DNA of 64,000 bases, taken from assembly GCA_024516035.1 (NCBI GenBank), contig CM044957.1, forward strand, positions 62,001 through 126,000, read 5' to 3'. The DNA comes from Bactericera cockerelli (taxonomy: Eukaryota; Arthropoda; Insecta; Hemiptera; Triozidae). How positions within the stretch are numbered: the first letter of the stretch is position 1; every line of letters starts with the position of its first letter. The translations under genes and the position numbers were made by a program. Under the pieces are notes generated by a model. It had not been told where the DNA came from. It was given only the letters and a program-made list of their open reading frames with translations, and searched no databases. Below are positions 1 through 9,736 of this stretch, piece by piece.

Positions 1-560
1 CTTGAAACCACCCAAGTATCTCATATGTTTATTCTCAATAATTTATCACACGGCTTTCTAATGTGTGACGGCTCATTTTCTTTTCTTTATCTACCCCTTC
101 CATTTCTACTTTCCAAATAACATTTCTTCATTATTCCACTGGTTTCTTTATCTCTTTCTCTATCTTTATCTCTTTCCTCATGTATTCCTAATAATTTATC
201 ACACTCGCGGCTTTCTTGTGTGTGACAGCAGTGATTTTATTTCTCTCTAAATTATATCTACATCTTGGAATCTCATTTTCTTCATTCTGCTCCTTCAACA
301 TAAATTTCTACTTTATATTCTTCTCCCCCTCTTCCTTCTAGTCTTGCAGCTCCTCATCCATTTATGTCTCATCCCATTTAAAGAAACCTATGCTTCTTAC
401 AACTCCTCTGCTTGGTTCTCCATTTATATTTCCTCCTCCTCCTTTTTGTTGCACCTCCTCATATCCATTTTTCTCCTCCTGTTTCTCCACCTTCTTTTAA
501 ACATTTAAAATCAAGTAACAATTAACAATATTACTCTTATTCTAAACTATGTACACTTTA
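1..560. other. Pyrimidine-rich non-coding stretch
   Basis: I see no supportable gene. The plus strand is strongly C/T-rich. A diverged direct repeat is visible: the segment around 26-80 (AATAATTTATCACAC then GGCTTTCT and GTGTGAC) recurs around 184-232. The CACAC/GTGTG parts could pair as a small hairpin. It may be 5' sequence of the LINE that follows, but that is inference. Confidence 0.4.
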
Positions 561-835
561 CACTGCGGAGGTACATAAAGTTGATCATAGTTGTGTCGCC
601 TTGGGAAGATTCAGCAAAGTCAGATTAATAATTTACCTCTGATGCGAGAGCCGACGAATGATGTTCCAGCACTATATGCAGACTTCAAGGCAGTTGGTGT
701 TTGGGAGGTAGGGAGGGTAGCGTTTTTCGACAACCGCATAGTAAATGCCGACGCTCCTTCTTATGCTTCTCAAAGCTGGAATACAACAGCCAGTCGTCAT
801 GCAGCAGAAAAACAAAAACGTCGTCAGTTGATACA

Positions 836-1075
836 TCATCACCACCACTACCACCATCACCACATTCACTATCACCATCACCATCACCACCACTACCACT
901 ACTACTACCACCACCACAACCACAACCACAACCACAACCACCATCACTACCACTACTACTACTACCACCACCACCACCACCACCACCACCATCTTCAGCA
1001 TCATTACCACCAACTTCACTTCCACCACCACCACGACCACCACCACCACCACCACCACCACCACCGCCACCACCT
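836..1075. repeat. CAC trinucleotide microsatellite
   Basis: A long imperfect (CAC/CAT/CAA)n tract. It opens every frame without real coding signal: His-rich or Pro-rich on plus, Val-rich on minus. The apparent poly-His, poly-Pro and poly-Val proteins here are artefacts of the repeat. Confidence 0.9.
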
Positions 1076-1145
1076 GTAATATCTTCTTCTCTTGTTGATT
1101 CTGTTGCATTGTCTTCTACATTACCTTGTTATTTGATCTCTTCTG

Positions 1146-1470
1146 ATGTATCATCTTATCTACCTTCTTCTTTTGCATCCTCTTCTATGGTTACTGCTGC
1201 TACATCTTCTTGTCTACCTGCTTCGTTTGTACATTCTCCTAAGGTTGCTTCTGCTGCATCCTCTTTTTTATCTACTTCTTTTGCAATATCTTCCAATACA
1301 TCCTCTTCTTTGTCTGCTTCTTTTACAGTTTCTTCTTCTACGTTCACTTCTGCAGCATGTTCTTATCTGCCTTCTTCTTTTGCATTGTCTTCTACAATTA
1401 CTTCTGTTACATCCTTTTCTATGTCATTACCTGTTGTATCTTCTACTGTAGCAGCTCCTTCTATAATATC
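1146..1470 (+). repeat. Degenerate 54-bp minisatellite in LINE ORF
   Basis: In the plus frame that continues into the RT, the translation shows about five units of roughly 18 residues, each with an aromatic-Leu-Pro/Ser-x-Ser-Phe start and a Ser/Ala/Thr-rich end. The period is about 54 bp with one shorter unit. Units are diverged, so the array is old. It keeps an open frame through the whole tract. Confidence 0.6.
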
Positions 1471-1589
1471 CTCTTCTCTGCTGACTACCATTGTATCTTC
1501 TTCCTCCTCTTCTGAATTCATATCTTTGATTCCATCAACTTCTCACAGCTCTTCTCATATTTTACCTTCAATTTCTACTTCTAATGATG

Positions 1590-3392
1590 TAAGTTTCAAA
1601 CTCTTACCATGTAATGCTGTCGAAATTATTAAAGTAACCTCTCTACTCCAAAATAAAAAATCATCTGGAGAAGATACAATACCAATGACTCTTTTGAAAA
1701 ATATAATACACATGATAGCTGAACCTCTCTCTGATATTTTCAATGCATCCTTTCAATCTGGCATATTTTCATCAATATTTAAATCTTCTATTCTTATTCC
1801 AATCTACAAAAAAGGTGCCACTCATGATATCAACAATTTCAGGCCAATATCACTCTTAAACAACTTCTCGAAAAATTTAGAAAAAATCGTTAGCATAAGA
1901 CTCAATAATTACTTAGAGCAAAATAATTTCCTAGTTGAACAACAATTTGGTTTTAGAGCTCAGAAATCTACATCGATGCTATTTGTTCTTTTATACACCA
2001 TCTGGATCAAATGATTTCATCTAAACTTCACATTTTCGCTGTTTTTTGTGACCTTTCAAAAGCATTTGATTGTGTCGATCATTCTATTCTTCTATCCAAA
2101 CTTCATCAATTTGGTATTAATGATCTAACAAAGGAATGGTTTACATCATATCTTAACCCAGATAACGCGGTGAAATTTTTTGTTTTATTTTTTTGGAGTG
2201 ATATAAATTGAGTCCTGAATCAAAATAAGTGCTGTCAACTTATCACTCGGACTCAAAACAAAGAGCTTAAGGTGTCGCCAACTAACCTCAACAAGCTGAA
2301 TTAATTTAGAAAAATCCACAACGTAGTACCTTTCACCAGATGGGGCTGACGTCCTTCCAGAAGCACGTCCTTCTGGAAGGACGTCAGCCCCATCTGGGTT
2401 AAAGACAGACAGCAAAAAGTAAAAATACCAAAATCAGAATCAGGTGTTGATTATAACGTTTTTTTCCTCTGTACTTTCTGTAAAAGCTGGAGTCCCTCAA
2501 GGCTCAGTCCTTGGTCCTTTGCTATTTCTTCTTTATATCAATGATATAATACTCAAAGACCCTCTGGTTCAATTCATAATTTTTGCTGACGACACCACTA
2601 TTCTAGTTGGTGGAAATACTTTTATAGAGGCAGAAAAAAGAACAACACATGTCCTTTCTAATACAATACAGTGGTTTAAGAGCAATAAATTGAGCCTCAA
2701 CATTGAAAAAAACATCCTACATCTACTTTGGTTCTCGTCCTACCTCAACCCTTCAACCTCTATCTAATTCAACTTTTTGCATTAATCCAGTAGAGGAAGT
2801 AAAATTTCTTGGCATAATAATAGACTCAAAACTAAAATGGAAGTCCCATATTTCATATTTAAAACCAAAACTAGCCTCAGCCATATTTGCAATAACATCG
2901 GTTAGAAAAAATGTGGGTTCAATTACGGCTATGTTATCATACCATGCATATTTCCATAGCCTATTGAGTTATGGCTGTATTTATTGGGGATTTGGCATAG
3001 GTAATAATGAAATCTTTATCCTACAAAAACGTGCAGTAAGATCAATATTTGGATTATGCAATATGACATCCTGTAAGCCTATCTTCAAAGATAAAAAAAT
3101 CTTAACTCTATATGGTCAAGTGATCTTAGATAGTTGTACAAATATACATAAATTACAAGAAAATCTGACCAAACATTGTGATGTGCATCAACATAACACC
3201 CGAAATAAAAATAAATTAATAATAAATAGCCACACAATGTTTGATCGAACATATTTAAAACAGGGAATAGAACTATACAACAATTTAAATGAAACTTTCA
3301 AATGTTTATCCTTGAACATGTTTAAAATCAAACTGAAAGAAAAGGTCTTATTGTTAGCTCCATATTCTTTCCAAGAATTTCTAGAGGAGTAA
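1590..3392 (+). pseudogene. LINE reverse transcriptase, frameshifted and interrupted
   Basis: The RT copies element RNA into DNA at a nicked target. Conserved blocks are visible in order: a linker with SSGEDTIP (about 1660-1680), the fingers motif FRPISLLNNFSK (about 1836), QFGFRAQKST (about 1950), the palm motif DLSKAFDCVDH (about 2050), [20 protein letters not shown] (about 2487) and the catalytic FADDT (about 2580). The C-terminal part runs from about 2703 to a stop at 3392 with KFLGIIIDSKLKWKSHI. Frame changes occur near 1975-1985, near the T7 run at about 2460, and near 2703-2720. A 242-bp MITE is inserted at a TTAA. No endonuclease is seen upstream. This copy cannot make a full enzyme. 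Confidence 0.88.
2153..2402. mobile_element. TTAA-flanked MITE with 27-bp hairpin
   Basis: TTAA at 2153-2156 and 2399-2402 bounds a 242-bp insert starting CCCAGAT and ending ATCTGGG, which are inverted copies of each other. TTAA duplication with CCC-type ends is the hallmark of piggyBac-like elements. Near the right end, arms at 2336-2362 and 2371-2397 form a perfect 27-bp inverted repeat around an 8-base loop. The insert splits the LINE RT cleanly, so it is younger than the LINE. No transposase is encoded. Confidence 0.8.
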
Positions 3393-3723
3393 TAATATCT
3401 ACTTCAATCACTCTCTATTCTACTCACTCTTTATGAAACACATATATGCCCATTTCATCCACATCATTTCCAACACCTTAAGTCATCAACTCTCTTCTTC
3501 ATTACACTATCTAATTTCTATTTTTCAAACTTTCTGTTTCCATCTTATTTTTATTTTTTATTTTTTTTTCTATTCTCCTCTTTTTTAAAATAGAAGTTAT
3601 CGACATTTTACAATTTTAACTACAATGCGCAAATTGTATTTTAATACTTAATGTATTTTAAATGTATAATTGTAAACATACAGTAATGTATAAAAATACA
3701 GTAATTTGATTGATTGATTGATT

Positions 3724-4014
3724 GAACACAGGAAATATGATGCTGCAGCAGAAGAGGCAAGAGGTTCGTTCACACCACTAGTCTGTACCGTAGAAGGTGT
3801 GCTCCACAAAGAATACGACGCATATGTGAGGAGATTGTCATTCAACCTTTCAACAAAATGGAACAAACCGTATTCCCAAATACTATCTTGGTTGAAAGCC
3901 CAAGGGCAAATGTCTATAATAAGAGCAGTTGGGTTAAGAATAAGAGGAGCAAGAAGACTAATAAGAAGCTTACCTTACGAAGATGGAGCGGGGATGCCTC
4001 ATTTTTATGACATA
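3724..4014 (+). pseudogene. C-terminal fragment of a second LINE-type polymerase
   Basis: The frame encodes KYDAAAEEARGSFTPLVCTV, then KWNKPYSQILSWLKAQ and IIRAVGLRIRGARR. This is the tail I recognise downstream of RT domains in some non-LTR-like elements; it is not a free-standing gene. It begins right after the GATT tail of the previous LINE and is cut off where the Helitron starts (4015). A shorter copy of its last part lies at 47366-47460. The family name is from memory and moderately sure. Confidence 0.6.
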
Positions 4015-4337
4015 CTAGCGGGTTACACCCGCCGCTTCGCCAGCCCATCAAACACACACAACGCACACACACACAAACACACCCACCCACCCACACACAC
4101 ATCCACACACACCCACACCCACACACACCACACACACGCCCCACACACACACACACACACACACACAACACATACACACAACACACCACCACACACACAA
4201 CACCCACACACACCACACACACACACACCACACCACACACACACACCACACACACACACACACCACCCACACACACCACACACACACACCCACACACACC
4301 ACACACACACACCACACACACCACACACACACCCACA

Positions 4338-4382
<45 letters not shown>

Positions 4383-5015
4383 ACACACACCAACACACAC
4401 ACCCACACGCACACCAACCACACGCACACACACACACACACAATGTCATTTAGGTTTGAAAAAAAACCTGAATATTTTTTGTCGCCCATCTATTTGCTGG
4501 TCTTCCCCGGCGTAGCTCAAGAATGGCTCATCAGAATTTCGCGATCAATATGTCAAATGAAAGCCTAAACCCTTGCCTAAAACTTTCTCGCTCTGAATTG
4601 ATAGGTCGTCACTTCAAATTTCGAGAAAAAATGTCATTTAGGTCAAAAAACGTGAATATTTTACATGTTACCCATCCATTTTTTTATCTTACCCGGCGTA
4701 GCTCAAGAACGGCTCATCAGAAATTCGCGATCGATATGTCAATTGAAAGCTCAAACCCTTGCCTAAAACTTTCTCGCTTTGAGTTGATAGGTCGTCGCGA
4801 CAAATTTCGAGAAAAAATGTCATTTATGTCAAAAAATGTGATTTTTTTTTTGCGTCACCCATCCATTTTCATCCTTACTCATTGTAGCTTAACCTCAGGG
4901 AGATATAATCTAGCCTAGAAGAATTTCCTGATCCAAGCGGACCTATGTGCAAAATTTCAGGTTTCTCGGTCAAACGGTGTGGATTTGTATAAAGAACATA
5001 CATACACACATACAC
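4015..5015 (-). mobile_element. Helitron, copy 1 (non-autonomous)
   Basis: Read on minus, it ends ...GGGTGTAACCCGCTAG at 4015-4018, with the GGGT/ACCC hairpin just before CTAG, the classical Helitron 3' end. Inside are two diverged copies of a block (about 4521-4655 and 4703-4830) carrying GAGCTACGCCGGG-type sequence, and towards 4985 the CGGTCAAACGGTGTGGATTTG segment typical of insect Helitrons. A long CA tract lies near the 3' end. Copy 2 at 59219-60250 is the same family inverted. The 5' end is not preserved here; the sequence after about 5030 matches a fragment also seen near 18812-18850. Confidence 0.8.
4056..4441. repeat. Long imperfect (CA)n microsatellite inside Helitron
   Basis: About 390 bp of CA dinucleotides broken by CCA and CAA variants. 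Open frames across it (His/Thr-rich on plus, Cys/Val-rich on minus) are repeat artefacts. Its GT counterpart is in Helitron copy 2 at about 59845-60210. Confidence 0.95.
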
Positions 5016-5040
5016 CCCTATACATGCACACCATATAATT

Positions 5041-5420
5041 ACAGGGACCGGAATTTCACGCAGCTACAGAGACCCGATTTTTTTTAATAGTTTGGTATTT
5101 CTTTTTACATAAATGAAGAGATGGAATGTTTTTATTTAAAAAAAATATATTTTTTTAATTTTTTTTTCTAGTATTTTCCAACGAAATTAAGCATTTTCTA
5201 AAAATGTACTTAAAAAAGTGTACTAGATGCGGAGAGAATATAATCAGTGGTGGACTTCTTATAATGGTACAAAGAGTGAAAAGATCATTGCATGTTGCAT
5301 ATTCGTAGAGATGCCATGTTATTATATGGGTAGGTATTCAAGTTTAGAAAGAATCATGAAGCCGTGTTTATTTTCTATAGGTAACTAGACTAGAGTTTAC
5401 TTCTGTACTCTACTGTATGG
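5041..5420. other. AT-rich spacer, no gene seen
   Basis: Mostly T-rich and A-rich sequence. The first 50 bases (ATTACAGGGACCGG, GAATTTCAC) resemble, in rearranged order, the Helitron fragment near 18800. No coding signal. Confidence 0.4.
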
Positions 5421-5424
5421 TTAT

Positions 5425-5690
5425 ATCAGGATGGGATTTTTACCCTCCATTCGCAGAAAACTCGCAAACCTGATACTCAAAATGACCTCAACCAGCCTGA
5501 GTGAAGCAGGGAATAGCCAGCATCACGAGAATTCGAATTTGAATGGTCACCCATCCAACTCCTAATCTCGCTGGATGTTGCTTAACTTCGGTTACAGAAC
5601 GAGAACCGGTGCTACTAGGGTGTACCTTTGGTCTCGCGTTCGAGATACTCATTTCGACTCGATAATCAATCATGGAGCGCTCGCTAGGCT
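5425..5690 (-). mobile_element. 5S-rRNA-derived SINE (SINE3-type), minus
   Basis: Read on minus, it has a 5S-like head: CCGGTTCTCGT, then CCGAAGTTAAGCAACATCC and GGATGGGTGACC, which match 5S rRNA internal promoter regions A and C. It is followed by the shared core with GGCTGG...TGAGGT and a CGAATGGAGGGTAAAAATCCC end. The 5S head is about 100 bp. It is not a 5S gene, because the 3' third of 5S rRNA is replaced by SINE body. Confidence 0.75.
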
Positions 5691-5954
5691 GATTTCTTTC
5701 CACCTCTTTCCACCGCCAGGCGGGCCCGCTCAGGGACAGTGGTCAAAGTTGGCCGAAAAATGTATTCTACGAAAAATTTAAAAGACTCCTTCAACTATTG
5801 GTTTTTTCATATAGCTTTGCTACTAGTGCTTTTCATTGTACTTATAATGTATTAGTTCATCTACCTATTGTTATGACAATAGTCACTGTATATTGGCAAG
5901 GAAGGGGTACCGCTCGCATTCATGTGTTGCTCTTCTGCTTCGTATCATAATGTA

Positions 5955-6045
5955 ACATGTTAGCGTAGCGGTTGTGCCCTGCTCCCAATCAATGTGAATC
6001 CCAGGTTCGACTCGCGGTCTCGGCAAGATTTTTAACTTTTTTTTT
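5955..6045 (+). mobile_element. tRNA-like SINE head fragment
   Basis: TTAGCGTAGCGGTTGTGCCC is an A-box-like segment and CAGGTTCGACTCGCGG a B-box-like one, followed by a T-rich tract. The spacing suits a tRNA-derived SINE head. No acceptor stem pairs, so I do not call a tRNA gene. Confidence 0.5.
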
Positions 6046-6245
6046 TTTTAATGATACAGAAATTACTTTTGCTTTCCTGGGCCATTATCTGGGGCTATTA
6101 TTAACGTTAACTGGGCACATTGCATATCGTTCGAACCGGAAAATTGTCAGCTACAAGAATTTTTCAAAAGAAAAGCTTCATATATAACCCAGCTCTTGTG
6201 GGCGGGGCCTGTTTATTGATTAAAATTTTCCAATACACCAAACAG

Positions 6246-6264
6246 AACCTAACCTAACCTAATT
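6246..6264 (-). repeat. Short TTAGG telomere-type run
   Basis: AACCTAACCTAACCTAA is three CCTAA units, i.e. TTAGG on minus, the canonical arthropod telomere repeat. It is too short to be a telomere; it may be chance or an interstitial relic. Confidence 0.45.
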
Positions 6265-6512
6265 TACTTTAGTCAGTAAACCACGCTAGACGTTTCTTAA
6301 CCAAAGCGAGTGATTGGACGGCTGGCTGCACTTGAATTTGGTTGGCTATTTGGCTAAGTAGGTACATCTGCAGCACGCGTGAAATACACGCGTAAATTGA
6401 AGAAATTGGCCATTGTAAAATTTCTTACTGCAGGTAAATTTCCACTGACAGCCTTTGCAATACCGTTATCTACAGTGTTTGTTTAGACATTTTTAGTTAA
6501 CATTAAAGTTTA

Positions 6513-6775
6513 AATGCCAGCGTCGATGGCATGTTGAATACACCGGTTCCCTTCAGAACACCGAAGTTAAGCGACATCCAGCGAGGTTAAGACTTGGATA
6601 GGTGACCATTCAAATTCTAATTCTCGTGACGCTGGCTTTTCCCGGCCCCACTCAGGCTGGGTGAGGTCAATGTGAGTAGCAGGTTTGTGAGTTTCCTGCG
6701 AATGGAGGGTAATACCCCCGTCGTGATATGACCATGGCACTTGAAAGCGACGTTAAACCCCACTTAAAAAAAAAA
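6513..6775 (+). mobile_element. 5S-rRNA-derived SINE, full-length-like copy
   Basis: The head has GGTTCCCTTCAGAACACCGA, AGTTAAGCGACATCCAGCGAGG and CTTGGATAGGTGACC, which follow 5S rRNA order including boxes A and C. The core GGCTGGGTGAGGTCAATGTG, a CGAATGGAGGGTAATACCCC segment, and the tail GCGACGTTAAACCCCA plus A-run complete it. This is the most complete 5S-headed copy in the window because box C survives. Confidence 0.82.
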
Positions 6776-6997
6776 GTTTAAAAATACTGTATTAGAGTTA
6801 AAATTCACAAATTTATTACAGTTTTAAATCGACTCTTCACTAAATGTGGTAAATGCAGTGTATTATATTATACTATGAAGATAATAAATTACTATGTACA
6901 TAATTATTAGAGCCTGTCCCAAGATAGCCAGAAAAGCATAAACACATAATGTTAAATGATAATAAAGTTATTAATAGGATACTTATTAATAATTCCG

Positions 6998-7197
6998 AGC
7001 CAGCGTCGATGACGCGTTGAATGCAGCGGTTCTCATAGGATCACCGAAGTTAAGCAACGTCCAGCGAGGTGAAGACTTCGTGATGCTGGCATTTCGGCCC
7101 CATCCAGGCTGGTTCAGGTTCATGTGGGTAGCAGGTTTGAGAATTTCTTGCGAATAGAGGGTAACACCCCCGTCGTGATGAGACCATGTAGTTTTTT
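6998..7197 (+). mobile_element. 5S-rRNA-derived SINE, 3'-shortened
   Basis: Starts GCCAGCGTCGATGACGCG and carries GGTTCTCATAGGATCACCGA plus AGTTAAGCAACGTCCAGCGA. Unlike the copy at 6513, box C is deleted and the head joins directly to GTGATGCTGGCATTTCGGCC of the shared core. It ends after CACCCCCGTCGTGATGAGAC. Confidence 0.8.
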
Positions 7198-7344
7198 TCA
7201 GGCATTGAGCAAAAACAATCCATACAGCCATTTTCTTTAATATTTCAATGATATAATATAATACAAGAAAATAAAAATAATTAAGGGTAAAAAGTAACAA
7301 AAGGTGGGGGTAAGAAAAAATGAAATAATAGTGATAATAACAAC

Positions 7345-7705
7345 GCCAGCCTCCGTGGCGTAACGGTTGTGACTACTGCCCGTAGTCCAGAGATCCTGAG
7401 TTCGATCCCCCGTCGGAGCAGATTTTTCACACAGAAAATTCTGTTCCCTCCGTACATGTGAGGCTGGCATTTCCGGCCCTACCCAGGCTGGGTGAGGTTA
7501 ATGTGGGTAGCTGGTACAATTCCCAGCGAATGAAGAGTAAAACCCCCGTCTTAATCCAGGACGATAAATCAAATAAAATCGTTGGCGTTAGGAAATGCAT
7601 CCAGCCGTAAAAAAATGCGCCAAAACCAATCAACCTCAACCATGAGGTTGAACAACGTCGACCCTGGTTGAGCGGGATAAGACAGAGTAAAAGAAGAATA
7701 ACAAA
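7345..7705 (+). mobile_element. tRNA-derived SINE with shared core (family B)
   Basis: The head GTGGCGTAACGGTTGTGACT (A box) and GAGTTCGATCCCCCGTCGGA (B box) is tRNA-like. The body has GGCTGGCATTTCCGGCCCTA, CAGGCTGGGTGAGGTTAATG and ACCCCCGTCTTAATCC, then a distinctive tail with CAACCATGAGGTTGAAC. Other copies: 14757-15076, 15719-15895, 45978-46140 and 62341-62692. The core is the same as in the 5S-headed SINEs. Confidence 0.85.
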
Positions 7706-7709
7706 CAAA

Positions 7710-8276
7710 ACATAATGAGGTAAAATAAGATTTCAATCGCTTCGTAAAGATAAATAATAATAGGGAATAACTCAGAGTTGAATTTGTTCAGACAAGCTGG
7801 GTAATCTAGTGCGAGTAGTCTCTAGATGCCTCAGTGTCTAGCTGTCTACTGCCGGTATCATCCCCAGATCAGACTACTCGTCTACAGTTGTAGGTACGAG
7901 TAGGACTGTTACCCGGGCCAGACTACTTGACTAAAATCAGTCCGAGTGATTTTATTTCATTTTATTTAGATATAGGTAGATAGCGGGCTGTCGCTCGCTT
8001 TGCGGGCCGAGGAATGACTGTAAAGCAAAAAATCCTTTTTCGCCAATGGCAGGTGTTGTAGTGAGAATTTCGAAAAATCCCGTCTTATTGCACATCTAGA
8101 TATAAGACAAAGCTACCTACCAAATTTCAGCTTCTTAGGACTTACCAGTCTATTAGTATTAGTTACCATTTAGTAACTAATACTAATAGACTAAATAGAT
8201 AGGATTTAGTCTACTAGTATTAGTTACCAAATGAACAGTTACGAGACTTGTTCCAAAATACATAGCCAGGGTGTCT
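7710..8276. other. Non-coding stretch with hairpin
   Basis: No gene is seen. It contains repeated TAGTCT/ACTACTC-type short motifs around 7810-7930 and a perfect hairpin at 8148-8191: 19-base arms GTCTATTAGTATTAGTTAC and its complement around a 6-base loop. A third partial copy of the arm follows at about 8208-8228. Confidence 0.6.
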
Positions 8277-9128
8277 ACTAAATGGCTAAAGTAAAATTCC
8301 CTGACTTTTCCAGGTTTTCCAGACCATTTTTCCAGGTTCTCCAGTCTACTTTTTTAAGGAGACATTACATTATATGTATATTATAGATATAGGACCTAAA
8401 TCTGCCTTCTATTTTTTTTTTTTTTGCAAGCCCACCGCCTAGAAATATTAGGTATGTACAAATTGCTTACTCATGTACTGATTGATTATTAGTACACAAA
8501 AGGTAATGTATATTAAAATAATAGTAAATATTAGACATGTCATATTTTTACAAAATGTGTTTGGCTCCTTGCTTTAAAAAAAAAAAAAAAAAAAAAAAAT
8601 CTAGTGTGATCTCCACAAGACTTTCCTACCGTATTGCTAAGAAATCACCAATTCTTCTCTCGTAAATTTGATAAAAGTTCGCTAAACAAATTATACTCTT
8701 ATATTTTTTGAAATTTTGCCGAATACAATACTTTTTTCATTATACGATAAGGAAAGGTAAAACTAAGTGTAATAAATGAACACAAAAATAGGAACCCTAA
8801 AGAAAATTGAATAATTTTCAGAGAAAACCCTGAAAAAAAAACCTGCTAAAATTTTGTTAATCGTATCAAAAAGTGGTTAAGAGTGTTTTGTGTTTCTTAT
8901 TAAAGAAGCATTATCACACTGCCTGGATTACAGTGGCGCCGCAGGCGAATTTTTTTTGTATTTATCATTTTCATGACAAAATTGGAGCTTGAAAAAAATT
9001 CCCTGACTCTTGGTGTTTTTTCACAAAATTCCCTGACTTCTGGTGTTTTTTCACAAAATTCCCTGACTTTTTAGGTCTCGAAAAATTCCCTGACAATTCC
9101 AGGTTTTCCCTGACTAGTAGACACCCTG
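8277..9128. mobile_element. Non-autonomous DNA transposon, 14-bp TIR
   Basis: The ends CAGGGTGTCTACTA (8277-8290) and TAGTAGACACCCTG (9115-9128) are perfect inverted repeats. The flanks share ATAGC on both sides, a candidate 5-bp target duplication. Subterminal AAAATTCCCTGACTT-type motifs recur on both sides (about 8290-8340 and 8995-9110). No transposase ORF. The superfamily is uncertain. Confidence 0.8.
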
Positions 9129-9736
9129 ATAGCGCAATTCCGCAGGTTCATTGCGGTTATTTGGAAAGAGCATTTTTAAATAATGTACCTAATTAAAACA
9201 AAGGTAGTATAATATTATATTTTTTTTAGGGTGTAATTTCCCGACTGTAGTAGGAAAGAATACAATGGTCTATAGCAAGTAGGGGTCTAAATTTTTCAGT
9301 TGTGACATTGTAGTTGAAAGCAACGTTAAACCCAAAATATTAATAATAAAATAAAATAAATCCAACAGGGTACAAGCGTGCAATGCAAGGATTATTGTAT
9401 ATATAATATCAGGACGGTTGCAGTACTTTAACAGGATATTGTAAACTTGTATTTGGAGACTGGCATCTCCACGGCCCTAGTCTACCTGAGCTGATGGTGT
9501 AAAAGCATACTTAAAGCATTAAGTCTGTATTTTAAAGTTTTGCACTCATGAAAAAAATCCAAGAAAAAATAGATGAGGAATATCCAAGCATGGTTTGGAA
9601 TTCGATCCACGAATCACGGAATGAGGATTCGTTTATTTACATTACAGATCCAGTGCCGCGCCGTAACCACATCATCTACTAATGCTGGTATTTAAAATGT
9701 ACCTTATAAATACCTCATTTGTACATAAATGTACTA
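9129..9736. other. Non-coding stretch with SINE debris
   Basis: Around 9300-9340 the string GTAGTTGAAAGCAACGTTAAACCC matches the 3' tail of the 5S-headed SINEs. Around 9590-9680 a minus-strand tRNA-like piece (GGAATTCGATCCACGAATC on plus) is visible. No coding signal. Confidence 0.45.

Larger units (their letters stand above)
701..3726 (+). mobile_element. Broken non-LTR retrotransposon (LINE)
   Basis: A LINE-type reverse transcriptase is recognisable between about 1590 and 3392. The element ends in an AT-rich 3' region with a short GATT tandem tail at about 3705-3726, a typical simple-repeat LINE tail. The 5' limit is not clear: no endonuclease domain is visible, and the region upstream of the RT is low-complexity CAC repeat and Ser/Ala-rich minisatellite, which may be foreign or rearranged. 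A TTAA-flanked MITE interrupts the RT at 2153-2402. It looks like the Jockey/CR1/I group of LINEs, but clade assignment needs a tree. Confidence 0.85.

Noticed and set aside
591..1109. Poly-His, poly-Pro and poly-Val open frames
   Set aside because: Pure products of the CAC microsatellite read in different frames; no coding signal beyond the repeat.
3914..4489. Cys/Val-rich proteins on minus
   Set aside because: They are the CA/GT tract of a Helitron translated; no domain, and start and stop are incidental.
6513..6620. Functional 5S rRNA gene
   Set aside because: Only the first part resembles 5S; the 3' third is replaced by SINE core.
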